Source: Penium margaritaceum
Taxonomy: Eukaryota > Streptophyta > Zygnematophyceae > Desmidiales > Peniaceae
Direction: 5' to 3'
Length of the DNA stretch: 64,000 bases
Assembly: GCA_023375785.1 (NCBI GenBank)
Contig: SZWC01000852.1
Coordinates: 134,374-198,373, forward strand
A program made the translations under genes and the position numbers. This document shows, one piece after another, positions 1 through 12,122 of this stretch (position 1 is its first letter; each line of letters starts with the position of its first letter). The notes below the pieces were generated by a model. It had not been told where the DNA came from. It saw nothing but the letters and a program-made list of their open reading frames with translations, and ran no database searches.

Positions 1-115
1 TGTTGGTTTTGTGTCTCGTACACACTGTGACCTCTGGCCTCGTTGCACATCCCACTAACCACTGATGCAGGTGACTGAGAGAGAGGGACCGTGCTGCTGA
101 TACGCTCGCCGTCAC
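1..115 (+). repeat. 5' part of a Copia LTR (family C), at the window edge
   Basis: The window opens with TGTTGGTTTTGTGTC and the following ~115 bases align by eye with the start of the LTR at 53703, sharing for example the block TGACCTCTGGCCTCGTTGCA. Beyond about 115 the two diverge. The LTR may continue to about 600, but its far end is not recognisable. It could be the 3' LTR of an element lying left of the window, or a solo LTR. Fossil; completeness cannot be judged. Confidence 0.6.
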
Positions 116-1592
116 CAAACTGTGGTCATTGGCCATGGTGACACCGACGTCATGCATGCCCGCAGCTACATTGAACTTATTGTGACTTCTCTTATCTTCG
201 TCACCCGGGTTTGCCCCTTGACTGAGACACTGCGATGTGTAGTGAGAAAATAGGATTCGAAGGGGGGGGGGAGGTGAAGAAAATAAGATTGGAGTTGATG
301 ACAGGTTCGACACCCACGCGGTGGAGGGGAGACCGCAAGCGAGAACGACCTCGCCGCTCGCTCGCCACGGTCTCCCTCCCCGACGTCGATCACCTAAGTT
401 CGCTGTGACTGAGAGTTCCTTGACGTTCTTGTTGAGACTCTTGTCAACTCTTGATCGCGTCTTAGTCTTTGACCTTCCTCCTTTCATCTCACTCCTCCTT
501 CCCTCACTACGAACCATAACCTACGCACGCCATTTTGGAAAGTTCCACTGCATGCGCGTCAGCTCTCCAAACCGTGCCTGACCAATAAAGAAGCCATTGT
601 GCGTGCACTGACAGTCTAGGCAAGAGAAAATTCCCGTGACGAGGGAGGGGATGAGCTCTCATTGGAGTTTGCTGATTTAAGTGGATGCCTCGTGTGGCGG
701 AAAAGAGCACAATGTGTGTCACATCAATGAACTGAATCCATGGTGGAAGTGTATGTTTAGGTATATTACTGCGGCTCATAGATCAGGGGATCCCGACACA
801 TGGTGAGAAGCAACTGATGGCATCAAGAGTTCCTGGATCACACGGAGTTCATCTACATATTTCAACTAATCAAGTACACCAAATAGCACAAATACACGTG
901 GATCACACGGAATTGTGTAGTTCCAACTGTCTAGTGTATGCATGCTCGTGATTAACTACGTGGTTTATGGGCCCGAAGTTGTAGTCACCTAATGCAGTTG
1001 TTTCTGGAACAGGCCCTGGTGTGACAGATTATCCGAACAGTGAAAGCAAAGCTTCTTGGCTCTTTCACAAACAGAAAAGGCTCCTCGATACGGGAGAACA
1101 GGGGACTCTCCACATTTGCTTTAGACGTTGAACAGCTGCCTGCATGAAAGACACTGCATCCATTGCTGCTCATTTGCTGCTCCCTTGGCTGAAGCATGAA
1201 CCCATCGAAACCACAGATGTGGTGCCCAACATTTTCCTGCGATCCACGATGCTGCTGAAATCAAAGCACAACTCACACCCCAGGCTCTCCTTTGCATGGA
1301 GCAAGTCACACTTTGAACGGCCCCATGCAAACTACAATGATCCGCCGCAAGTGCATCTGTTGTGGCACATCACACCAGCAAACCCGGCTCACAAACAACC
1401 CTGCATGGTGGAAAAAGATTTCCAGGTCTTCCTCTACTCTGGTCGCTTGGCACACCCCCACCTGTCCTCCCACAATTCGAGGCACCTCCTCTGCAGCTTG
1501 GACAGCGAGCCCCTCCACGGGTACCCCTCGATCCATCTGTCCAAAAATAAATTTAAACGGGCGACAGATCTCGGATTCAGCTCCTCGTACTG
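116..1592. other. Stretch without a recognisable gene
   Basis: No supported gene. It contains an AATAAA-type hexamer at 584-589, a G-run near 264 and an imperfect inverted repeat at about 325-382 (GGGGAGACCG facing CGGTCTCCCTCCCC). The right part (about 1140-1592) lies just downstream of the ARM-repeat gene and may include its 3' UTR. Confidence 0.4.
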
Positions 1593-3581
1593 TCATCCGG
1601 CAGTGGGCGTCCTGCCGTTCAACGGCTCAGCGTTGCTCGACATGAGCTCCAGCAGCGCCTGCGCGCGCTCAGTCACCCTCCTCGACTCGCTCCGGCACAG
1701 CTTCCTCACAGCGGGCACCACGCCCTCCCCGCACACCACCCTCAGAGCCTCCTTGTCCCTGCTGCACAGCAGCAGAAGCGCCGCCACGGCGTCCTCCCGC
1801 GCCCGCTGCGACGACAGCTCCAGCACCTCCACCAAAGTCAGCAGCCCGCCATCCTCCGCCTTGATCGCCGCCTGGCCCTCGGCGGTTCGAGCCACAGCCA
1901 CCAGAACCGCCATCGCCTTCTCCTCAACGCCAGCTTCCCCCCCCGCCTGCAACAAGGCCAGCAACGCTCGCACCCCCCCGCACTCCACCAACTCCCGCAC
2001 GGCCCCAGGAGCCCTGAGGAGAGAGAAGAGGGCCAGCGACGCGTCCTTCCTGCCCCGCGAGCTCGCCCGCCGAAGCAGACCCACCAGTAGGGGCACCACC
2101 CCCGCCGCCGCCAGCCTATCGCGGTGCTCCGCGCTAGCAGACGCCAGGCAGAAGATCGTGGCAGCAGAATTCTCCCGCGCCACCGCCACCGCCTCCCCGG
2201 CCCGTCCCAGCACGCGGACTAGTGCCTCCAGCCCGCCCACGCCTGCCAGAGCCTCCCCCGCACCGTCCTCGCGGCACACGTGAAAGATGGCGGTGGTCGC
2301 GTGCTCCACTGCCACATCGTCCGCCACGTTGAGAGCGCGCACCAGCGGCTCCAACCCGCACGCCTGCATCAGGCGGTCCTTGTTCTCCTTGCAACCCTTC
2401 AGCGCCGCCCGCACGCTCCTGGCCGCCTCCCGCACCTTGCCCGCGTTGCCATCCGACAGCGCCTGCACCAACGGGCCAAGCCGGAGGGGCTCCGCCGGAG
2501 AAATGGGGCTGAGCATGCCAGACCCGCCACCCACGCCCACGCGCCGGCAGAAGGACCCGCCCGTGGCCAGCGGGCAGTAGGCCGCGATGTCGCCCGCCGC
2601 ACCGCCCTCATCGGCCGCACCGCCGGTGGGGCTCAGCGTCTGCGAAGAGAAGGATGACGAAGAAGAAGCCCCTCCCGGACGGGGGGACACGGCGCCGGCG
2701 CTGTTGTACACCCGTCTCGAGCCAGACCTGCTGGGCCGAATCAGTCGCGGCTGCTGCTGCTGCTGTTGCGTCTGTTGATGCTGCTGCTGATAATCCTCCG
2801 GCGACGCCTTCCTGTTGCCGAAGCCGGTGCTCCCCGCGTCGGGTGAGGCACCCCCTACCGCCATCACCGCCGCGTCGGCCGGTCGTGGTGATGCTAGGAG
2901 TGCTCTGGCTGGCGCTGCCTCGGCACCTTGCGTGGGAACGGCTGGCTCAGAAACGCGGGCGGACGGACTTTGAGGGGGAACGTATGGAAAGCCGTGCGCC
3001 CCTGATGGCAGACCGGCCATGATGACGGAGGGCGGAAGGACTCGCGGACTCATCATGCGTGCAGGTCCGGAGTAAGGGCCGATGACGCGCAGATACGGGG
3101 GCGTATGGGCCTGCTCGAGCGGACTGCTGACTGTGCTCTTACGAGGGGAAGGAAGGGGGCTCGGGTTGCCCGCGGAGGTTCCGCCTACCACTGCGCTACG
3201 GCCGCCGACGCCAGTGCTGGTGCTACCGTCATGACGGACGGTTTCGCCGGGCCGAGTTGTCCCACCGTCGAGTGAATGGAGGTGGATGTGTCCGGGAAGA
3301 TCACGAGGCAGGCTCTGACTGCCGACACTGGCACGGGAGAAAGCGAAGGCGCCGCCTGTTGCATTGTTCACGTTGTGGTAGGGGCTAGCGGAGGCGAGGA
3401 GGTTGTCGACAGGTGGCGAGCTTGGTGTGACGGCGGAGTCCTGCTCCGTGTGAGCGTCTAGGCGGGCCCGTACGAGGTCGGATGAGTAAGAGTCGTGGCC
3501 GGGGTCTAAGGCAGGCGGATGTGCGAGGTGGAAAGTCGGCAACTCAGCACAAGGAGAGGGGTCGACGTCGGAGGTGGCCAT
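1593..3581 (-). CDS. ARM-repeat protein, plant PUB-like, without a visible U-box (662 aa)
   Basis: One open frame of 662 codons runs from ATG at 3581 to TGA at 1593. Residues 1-365 are low complexity, rich in Ser, Pro, Gly and Ala, with a Gln tract at 265-277. Residues 366-655 form about seven armadillo repeats: 366-409, 410-449, 450-494, 495-535, 536-578, 579-620 and 621-655. The signature ARENSAATIFCLAS in repeat 3, RGRKDASLALFSLL in repeat 4 and REDAVAALLLLCS in repeat 6 are typical of the ARM region of plant U-box E3 ligases (SPL11/PUB13 type). ARM repeats form a superhelix that binds protein partners. No U-box Cys/Pro pattern is seen upstream of the repeats, so ligase activity cannot be claimed; a U-box could lie on an unseen upstream exon, or this may be an ARM-only adaptor. 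No signal peptide or membrane segment is seen. The first ATG of the frame was taken as start; no intron is needed. The gene is much richer in GC than the DNA to its right. Confidence 0.85.
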   Translation of the reverse strand: MATSDVDPSPCAELPTFHLAHPPALDPGHDSYSSDLVRARLDAHTEQDSAVTPSSPPVDNLLASASPYHNVNNATGGAFAFSRASVGSQSLPRDLPGHIHLHSLDGGTTRPGETVRHDGSTSTGVGGRSAVVGGTSAGNPSPLPSPRKSTVSSPLEQAHTPPYLRVIGPYSGPARMMSPRVLPPSVIMAGLPSGAHGFPYVPPQSPSARVSEPAVPTQGAEAAPARALLASPRPADAAVMAVGGASPDAGSTGFGNRKASPEDYQQQHQQTQQQQQQPRLIRPSRSGSRRVYNSAGAVSPRPGGASSSSSFSSQTLSPTGGAADEGGAAGDIAAYCPLATGGSFCRRVGVGGGSGMLSPISPAEPLRLGPLVQALSDGNAGKVREAARSVRAALKGCKENKDRLMQACGLEPLVRALNVADDVAVEHATTAIFHVCREDGAGEALAGVGGLEALVRVLGRAGEAVAVARENSAATIFCLASASAEHRDRLAAAGVVPLLVGLLRRASSRGRKDASLALFSLLRAPGAVRELVECGGVRALLALLQAGGEAGVEEKAMAVLVAVARTAEGQAAIKAEDGGLLTLVEVLELSSQRAREDAVAALLLLCSRDKEALRVVCGEGVVPAVRKLCRSESRRVTERAQALLELMSSNAEPLNGRTPTAG

Positions 3582-6500
3582 TGACGGTACCTAACTTCGA
3601 AGAGAACTGTGCACAGATAAAATGACATGTTGCGTCCGGATAGAAGTCTAGTAGCGGAGCAAGCAAGCACGGGCTGACGCTTGCGAGCAGTCGGAAGCCC
3701 GTGCTCACCGCTACAACCTCTCCCCGCCTCCTCCCCTGGCTGCGGGGGCGTGGCTGTTGGCCCCTATGTTTCGGCTGGAGCGCATGCACCGGACTGCCCG
3801 AGACAAAATCGTCCATCGCCTTGCTGTCAGTGAGTACTTGCAACATCCGTCGCCAATCTTGTACAGGAAACGCGTTTTACGAATCCCGACCTGAGCATCA
3901 CAGCCAACCCTACACTGAGGTGGCCTAATCGAGACTGCAAATCTTCAGACGATTAGACACTCAAATCCTCGACCCAGTGGTAGCAGTGTAACCAAACATC
4001 TTTACTGGTCTGCTTTTCAAACAATGACTAACTTTTCATGAGCTACTAAAATAAACAAATGTGTGGCAGAAAAGAATAACTCAATAAGTGCAAACATAAT
4101 TAGAAATGTAAAACAAAAACTAAAACTATCCACAAAAATTATTTTCTTGTACAAAGAATTGAAAATTCTCCCCTAATACTTTGGATCCCACATCTAAGAT
4201 AACATGTTGCGACGTGTAAGTTGTTCTTAACCAACTCACCTCTTAAAAGAAAGTGGACAAGATAGCCAATTTAACATGCATCAGTACAATGGTGTCAATA
4301 GGAAAACGCTTACCTTATAGTGAAATTATGACCATGCTACTCCTCCTTGACTTCACACATAAAGCACAAAATTTTCGAAGTAGGTCACACTTTTAGGAAA
4401 GCAAACAAATCTTGTTAAGCAACATCATCTTACTTTTGAAGCATAAACCACCATCTCACATAATGTGCTTTCCACACAAAATCTGCAAAAGCACTAATTC
4501 CATATTCAACATCTTTATTTTTTAGAAAGGATTAAATGAGCATACCTTAAACAACCACAATCATTCAACCTTAAACTCCATCCGAAAAATAACTCCATTC
4601 TAATTTTTTTTCAATTTTTCATACAAAAAACGTCTAATATATTTGAGGTATCCCAATTTCATGAAGAAAATCTAGGAATTCCACAAATAAATCTCTACCC
4701 AGGTGGGGACATTAAAAATAAAATTCAAAATATGAGACAAGTTGGCCATGAAGCATTCAATTCGAGTACAAATTATTTTCATTTAATTTTCTGAGCTATT
4801 AAATATTTTGACGTATTCATTTGCATAATTCAAGGAAGCCAAAACTATGCAATTTGTACAAATCCATTTTCAATAGTACACAAAAGAAGACCAATTTTTT
4901 CGGGTGAACAATAACATTACTCAGCATCTGATTCAAAATGGCGTAGTTGGAATGACAATCGAAGGTTTGTACGCAAAGTTACGGATTTTTATCCGCAAAA
5001 ACCTGGGTGTGGCTTGAGAAGGAATTTTCGATGTACAGGCCATGTTTAAATCTCTCATCTAGCTCTAAGGGGTAAAAGGAGCCTGGATTTGTGTGCTCCA
5101 TGCAAAATAGGACAGTGCATGCCTGTTGACCCAACTTGGTCAGCACTTGCCTATTGCAAGAAAGCATTGCTAGGTACTTTGCTCAGACTAGACACGGTGG
5201 GACTACACCTGACTAGACTGCTGGGACCACTTGCATCAGCATATTCCAAGAGATCTCTGGAGTAGGGACCACTCTGCATCAGGTGGTGCATGCACAACTC
5301 AGTAATTACATCACCTCCTACATGCACGAATCAGAAACTACATGCAAAGCCAAGAGTGTGGACCGCCCTACGTTAGCGGCAACATGCACGACTCAACAAC
5401 AGGGACCACGGCCAAGTTGCTAGCATTCAAGACGTTTCTTAGAGGAGGAAGCTACGTGCCTTAGACTAAGAACATTCCTTGAGGAGGAAGCTATGACTTT
5501 GTAATAGGAAGCTTCTTCTGGGCAGAAAACAGTTGGTCAACTTGCCAAGATCCTAGCATGAAAGTGGACTGGACTTAGTCAATCTAGTAACCCAGTAGTA
5601 ACTCACCAAGCAAGTCCAACATCAACTCCAATAAGCAAAATTCCATCTCTGCCAGACAACGCCTCCAAACCAAGACTCTCTAGTCGCTCTTATCTTAAGA
5701 CCCGAGTAAGCCTAGCAACAGTTTTCGAGCCTAGGCAGGAGGAGGCCCCTGACTACCAGAAGGCCTGACTACCTTCCTCTTCTATTCAGACTACGTGCAA
5801 GACTCAAGCTACCTTGCTTAAGCTCTCTTCCTTGACATTGCCCATCTATGGGCCAGGAGTTGTGACTAGGCATGAGAGTCTAGAGTCAATGTCTAACATC
5901 AGCTCTGCTTTACACGGCTGATTTTGTCTCGAGAATCAGATTGTTGGAGTCTCCTTATAACAGCTTATTGTGTTTTGCAACACTTTGTCATCCTAGTTAC
6001 AAGGTTCTATAATTTTTGCATCTTCCTTGAGTTCCCCTCTGTCAACCTCGTAAGCCTGGCAACACTTTGCATACTTGGCTACGAGGAACAGAAGTCCTTT
6101 GACGACAAAATAAGTCAAGTAGTGGCTACCAACGTGGAGAGGATGCCGCCTTGAAAACCTCAAGGCCATTTCACTTGAAAGCACGATGATCATGCTAAAA
6201 CCCTTGCAACAACAACCTTGACGGCCTAGCAAGGTGTTGCATCCTTCGATGGGGCAAGTTGTGTGAGAGCATTGAGCTCAGCTATGTTTTGTCGCTATTT
6301 CCCTGTACCTCACTTTTACTTTATAGTCTTTTCAACTACAAGTTTGATTCTCATCTTCCACTTCCACACATTAGTGTAGAGGGTTTACTTGTTGGGAACA
6401 CATACATTTAACAGTAGCAAGACTCCCATGCTCCATCAAAGAAAGCGGTGAGCTCGACACTATAGGCTCCCCAAAAACCTTAACACAAATTTGAACACAT

Positions 6501-7839
6501 CTTTACATTAAACATTATATACTGGGATGGCAGAAACTTCATCCATGTTGCCAAACCAAACATTCAACTCCTAAACTTTGAAGAAAACGTTCACCCATTC
6601 CCGAAACAAGTGTCCTTACTTTGTGTGAAAAACATAGAATGTTGATTCCACTCTGATATGGACACAAGAACTAGCTTATATTATCAAAACTTTTCAAACT
6701 GTAAGGAACACAACAATTTGATATGCCAAATTTGTGTATCATTCAAATTCGCTTACCTTAAAAACAAGAATGCCTTGATGAAGATCCATAAAGCCTTCAA
6801 ATTGGAATGGAACACTTAAAATTGATAAGCAACATTAAGAGATTATTTATTACTTCAGATGACATTTGTAAGGCAAAATAAACTACAAAATGAATCGTTT
6901 GAATACTTTGAGAGTAGGATTTCTATGTCTTCATGAATCACGTTTCACTTGACAAGACTTACTTGCTCTAAATCATAGTTGCAGTTTGTTTCCATTTACT
7001 AGTGAAATATGTCTTCGAAGATAATCTCGTCGTCAGAAAAATATGAATAGTTTCTTACACCGATGTTAGCTATCAAAAGTGGACAAATACTCATGAATTG
7101 TTTAGCAAATAAAATCATTGTATAGAGACCTTCCGCTCAAAACATTGATGTCAATTCCCAAGAGGACTAAAACATGAGGAATAAATACAAGGGTAAAGGA
7201 CATATCTAACTCTTTGCTTAAGTAGTAGGAACATAACCAACTTTAAAAAGACTTTCAAAGAGGGAGGTAAGAATGATGTGAGTAGAAATTATCCATTCCA
7301 CATCTCATTCCATCATTGCATTAAAAATTAAGGATGTTTAGATTATACGTTTTGAGGAGGAGTTTAAGGATGAAAACCTAATGTCATAACTATCCGTGTA
7401 ACAAAATGTTAAAGCAAAAACGTGGTACCTCAAGGCAAACCGGGCTATATTCACTTGATTTATACAAATATGAAGGTGGAAAGGTGAGTAAGTTACTTGA
7501 ACAATGAGTCCTTGAAACATGAACAATCATGAGATAACAACATGATGTATAATGTGGAAAAATTCATAAAGACTAATACTTGAGTGATCATATGGGTAAA
7601 TCTATTTTCTGAAGATAGTAGAAATTAGATGGTAGAAAGTAGTTGGTTTTGTGTTTTAATTGGTTGTAAAGAAAGGGCTTGTTAAGTGAAGTGTTGTAAG
7701 AGGAATAAGCAAAAAAAGATAAATTTGAGGGAATGTAATGCAAAAAGATAATAATATTGTGATTCAAATATTTTTTATTTAATGGTGGATTCATGAGTGA
7801 GTTTTCCAAGTGGAACAGGTGAACTAGTGTTTTCTAGTC
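3582..7839. other. Gene-free stretch, AT-rich from about 4.0 kb
   Basis: 3582-4000 is GC-rich upstream sequence of the ARM-repeat gene and should hold its promoter, but no clear TATA box or other element could be fixed. From about 4000 the base composition turns AT-rich and every frame is short. The only internal repetition seen is GAGGAGGAAGCTA, twice, at 5441 and 5481. The segment 5170-6250 is less AT-rich than its flanks and may be an old repeat, but no family was recognised. Confidence 0.5.
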
Positions 7840-9095
7840 AATAAAAAGGTGTTAAAATCAAAATCTTCAACCTTCGTAACACGTAAGACGTTTTCACCTT
7901 TTTGAGACCTTGCTCTTTCAAGGAAAGAGAAGGGCAAAATACACAACAAAATGTTGTTTCATTGACAGGGATAACATTTCCGGTACAATTGTGATGGTCT
8001 GTATTGTGAGCCCAATGGCAATCCACTTATCTGTTGGCAACAACAGAGGGTTAGGCTCAATAGCACAGATGGACATATGCTGTGGATAGAAGCATAATTC
8101 ATGATGCGTAGTGCAACCTGTATGTGTTGTGCATAAAACCTATGCCTAGACTCGTTAGAAAAAATGCAACGTCGGTCCTCATGGTCGTGGCTAGATACAT
8201 GAGTGAGCCTTTTATCCAATGGTAGTACGCAATATCCACACACTCTCCGTGTTTGTACATCTTGAGGTGTCTTTGTCAGGCAATGACCTACTGGACCCAC
8301 CAGGGTCCACAAGGTGGGCGTTGCCTCTAAGAGTCACCCAAAGTGCTCCTCCAAGCTACACACATACACTACATGATGGACATGAGGGATGTAGAAGAAA
8401 CAACCTTGCTCAAGCTCCATGCCTAGGAAGACATGAGCAAGACCCAAGTCCTCAAATAATTACATTCATTACAACGCTTCCACTACCTGCACAGTCACAA
8501 GTTTGGGTGATGCAATGAAAGGTTGTTGACAAAACTGCAAATGACGACGAATGGTCTTAAAAGTGCATACACAAAAAGGGTAGGATTGGGAGTGCTTCAA
8601 ATAAGTCCCCTTCTTAAGAGTGCAGGTAATCTCCTCGTTCCAACAGCATGCCGACTGTTTCTAGTGTGATGAGACCTTACGAAATCACCAGAGATTGTCA
8701 CTTCCATCAATGATCCTTGTGGGATGTAACATATAAATCTTATCATCCAAAACTTTGTGTATGATTGTGTTCACGCTCATATGTTTGAGTTGTTGAGGAG
8801 CATGAGGATTGTGGCGATTTGACCCACTAGAATGAACATCTTATCAATGTCGACGCCAGGGACTTGGGGGAATTCCTTTGCCATGATGTGTGCCTCACCG
8901 TCTGACTGAGCCATCTGGCTTCAATGATTGCTGAGACACCCAACGGGAAGAGACAGCCTCGCCCCATGGTGGCAGGTTTACCAATTCATAGACAATGTGC
9001 TTGATAAATGCCTTCAACAACTTCCTCATTGTGTCTAATTGCATTCTTTGTATGTCAGACTGTGGTGGATTCCGGTGTTGGGGGAATGGCATATG
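7840..9095 (-). mobile_element. Very decayed Ty1/copia fragment (RT to RNase H)
   Basis: Read on the minus strand, successive short stretches match Copia pol in the right order. Near 9000-8800 are RT-like words (YELVNLPPWGEAV, then KEFPQVPGVDIDK); near 8640-8530 the region around the RT active-site box; near 8200 a LMYLATT-like word; and near 8010 WAHNTDHHNCTG, which resembles the RNase H word WAHDTDPRSRTG of the family C body at 53.1 kb. No LTRs were recognised. The fossil is heavily broken, with many breaks, and its AT-rich composition suggests long decay of methylated DNA. It is probably the oldest retroelement in the window. Confidence 0.7.
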
Positions 9096-12000
9096 TTGTT
9101 AGATGAAGTAAAACATCAAGAAGAAGCAAGATCAGAAACAGGAAAAGGCACCTGAGTGCATATAAGAGAGTTAGAGAGATAAGAGTGAAAGGATAGTAAT
9201 AGGAACAAGGAATATCCAAAAATGGAGTGATATCATGCACGACAAGGGAGGTAGATCATTGGAGTTGAATGTAGATGAGGACACTTCAACATAATGCAAA
9301 GAGTAGAATTGAATGATGTGCTTGGAATGAGTGGAGATGAGCATAGGAAAGGAGCAGAGTAAAGGAGCGAAGACATGTAAAAGAGTGGCAAGAGAATGAA
9401 TACCAAAGGATGAGGGAGAGAGGAATGACAGAGCGGAGACACGGGGGAAAGGGCTGCAAAACCAAAACTGAATATGAGGAAGAGAAAAAATTTGGATTAA
9501 ATTTCAGGGAACGAATAGCTTTGGCATATGCAAACATAACAAGAAAAAAAAGGGTAGAACAATGGCTTCTTTCTACTAGCCTTGTGCGGGCAACATGTGT
9601 CATAATGTTGGGAGATGCCTTGATTGTCAATGTCAGTGGTTGATGAACGACGAGCCATGTATCAAGAATCTTTGGCGAGAACTTGAACAATTTTTGAAAT
9701 CTTGGATTAATCCGCAAGGCAAGAGGAGGTAAGGCTGGTTTTCAAATGTGTCTAATAATCCACCTGAACAATACTCATCAACTTTTTGTTAGATGCTTAG
9801 TCCTTCACCTTAGGAAACCATAAGAAGAATCTCTTTTGGTGGTATTTTTTTTGTCATGGAGGTAGAGGACATGGAAGGCAACGTGGTTTGGGAGCAGAGG
9901 CTGTAAACTCATGCGCTTGAAATGCCTGTGGTCCTGGAGGATGCAATATGGGATTTTTTAGTAGTATCAGTCTTCCCCTTGTGCCTTGAATACCAATGTC
10001 ACAAATTATTATCCCAATGGAGTATCGGTGTGACTGGATGATTTCATGGAAGATCTTATGAGTGGTGAAGTAAAGGAAGTTACAAATTTGGTGAAACACA
10101 TACAACTAGTCATCCGAGTATGCCTGGTCATGATGTTGAATGAAGGGAGTTTTGGGTCTCACAAATTCTTGTTCATCACGGTGAGATAACATTTCGGATA
10201 TGCATGTTGCTTTGCCATTTGTTTTCGTATGCGAACTGATTTCACAATCGTTGGATTGTGAAATCGTTTCGAACCTGTAGAAAATGTTTTGTATTCTCCG
10301 AGCTGCGACTCATGCCTAAGTTCTTTATGATTTTCCTTCTCAAGACGTTAAGTACGCGCCTGGGCCCTTTGTCTCTATCGCTGACAGGCGATCGCTTGCT
10401 CCTGATTTATTACGCGTATAGCACGTTCAATTCGTTAGTACGCGTGTATGAACACATGTTCCGGTTAGCGCGCGTGGATTTAGTCTTCACTGTTGGAAGT
10501 TTTGTTTTCGTTTTGAATGGACCCGTACATCCTACGTTCCGCCCCAAGGAGGCTGCTTCCTTTGCACGCACTTGTCCTTTTGGTTTCATGCAAAAAGGGG
10601 ACGGATATATGCCCCCCCCCCCCCCCCCCCCTAACCTGGACCGTGGTTACAGCGCATGGCCGCTCACCGCACGTTTGCAGGGCGAGTTCATCGGACACGT
10701 ACGGAGTTCGTCGCAGAGCTTTGAATCGTGCGTCCGCTGGACGTCTCCCCTTGGGTAACATTACGGCAATCACAAGCTCAATCACTACACGTGCTAAAAA
10801 GGTCAACGGCGGCGGATGCATGAGCTAACCGGAGAGTTCTAGCCATCCCAAGCGAAAGATCTTTAAGCCGCTTTATTTTCCGGGTCGGATTTTAGATTGT
10901 CGATGGAATCCAAATCCACCCGCGGACCTGGATTTCGAATGCAAAGACCATCTCCTTGTCGTACGCCTATGAACCTGGACCTCAGCCTGACCCGCGTTCT
11001 GCGCACGACAGCATCCTGCTGCGACCATTCCGCGATGTTGCTGGTACAGCAAAGCAGGAGTCTTTGTCAAGTCGCGCAGTCTTGCCATGCCCTTTTGAAC
11101 CTACACCAGTTGTCCATCGGAAGAATCCAAACCCTGCCAATGCGGTTGCGGCATGCCCCAAGCTTCGCGGGCCCGCGCAGAATGTCGGGCACGCAGGCTC
11201 CAGAGGCCTGCTTGTATGGGAGGAGCGATGTGTGGAGGATGCCGAGCAACCGCTCGCAGTTGCAAACCGCCCGCCGTTGCTGAGTTCAACCTCTTTCTGA
11301 GCCAGCTGAAGACGGATCAAATGATTCGATTGAAGCCAGCCGAATCTCCCCGTATCAAGTCGGATAACCGCGGCGAAATGTAGCTTAGGGATCGTGCGCT
11401 TCAATCCGTTCATTGCCTGACACCAGAATCCGAATACCGTACACAAAATGACGAAGGCAACAAAGTTCAAGAAAATCCTTCATACGGACAGCCTTCATTT
11501 CTCTCGCAAAAGTCAGTCATTCCTCTACCCTTCCTACCGAAACGCATTACAAGAGCCATCCAGAAGCAGTATTGTCTAGACTGCTTCGGAAACGTCTCTC
11601 AATCCAAACTGCCTTATGGGTGTTACTACTCGGAAACTCATTGGAATCATAAGAAGATGGATTTAAAGCAACATTTATTTGTCTGAATCGAAGCTCGTTG
11701 TAGGTAGGAAGAATCTGGTAGATAGGCCGGGCAGAGCTCAAAACACGATACCTGTGCGATACATAGGCTTCAAGATACACAGGGATATTCCATTCCATGA
11801 AGCAGTATAAGAGCTTCCGAATCCAAGCCCGAACACGTCCCATTTAAAACTGGTGATCGTATGAAACTCGACGTCAGCAGCAATGCAAATTGAATTCAGA
11901 CGTACGGGAAGAACATTCTATCGCACCCCTAGATATTTGCACGGGTATAGATCCCTAAAACCTGGTTTTGCACAATTTATCACACATATCACACTGCTGA

Positions 12001-12117
12001 TCAGAATGTACACATGTAAGAGTGCGTGTCTAAGATACCCACAGTGTCAAAATTGTTCCAACTTGCAGAACGCAGGTGATTCATGGGAATGATTTGCGGG
12101 ACGAAAAAAAATTGATC
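9096..12117. other. Stretch without a recognisable gene
   Basis: No frame here matches a family that I recognise. Composition changes from AT-rich to more balanced near 10.2 kb. Open frames of 100-166 codons occur on both strands between 10.25 and 11.9 kb but overlap each other and show no domain. The left part (9.1-10.2 kb) might be the unrecognisable upstream part of the decayed Copia fragment. Confidence 0.4.
10612..10631. repeat. Homopolymer C tract, 20 bp
   Basis: Twenty consecutive C residues, visible directly. Such a tract is prone to length error in sequencing and is of unknown role. Confidence 0.95.
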
Positions 12118-12122
12118 ATTTG
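12118..12122. repeat. Target-site duplication ATTTG (left) of the gypsy element
   Basis: ATTTG directly precedes the LTR at 12123 and recurs at 31145-31149 directly after the LTR ending at 31144. A 5-bp duplication is normal for LTR elements and fixes both ends of the insertion. Confidence 0.9.

Noticed and set aside
300-320. GGTTCGA word suggesting the T-arm of a tRNA
   Set aside because: The flanking bases do not pair into a T-stem and no matching acceptor or anticodon arm was found.
1144-2283. Plus-strand frame of 379 codons
   Set aside because: Mostly antisense to the ARM-repeat gene; its Ser/Thr/Ala-rich composition is what GC-rich coding DNA gives on the other strand.
10258-11470. Overlapping frames of 100-166 codons on both strands
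   Set aside because: No domain, no consistent strand, no splice pattern recognised; not called as a gene.
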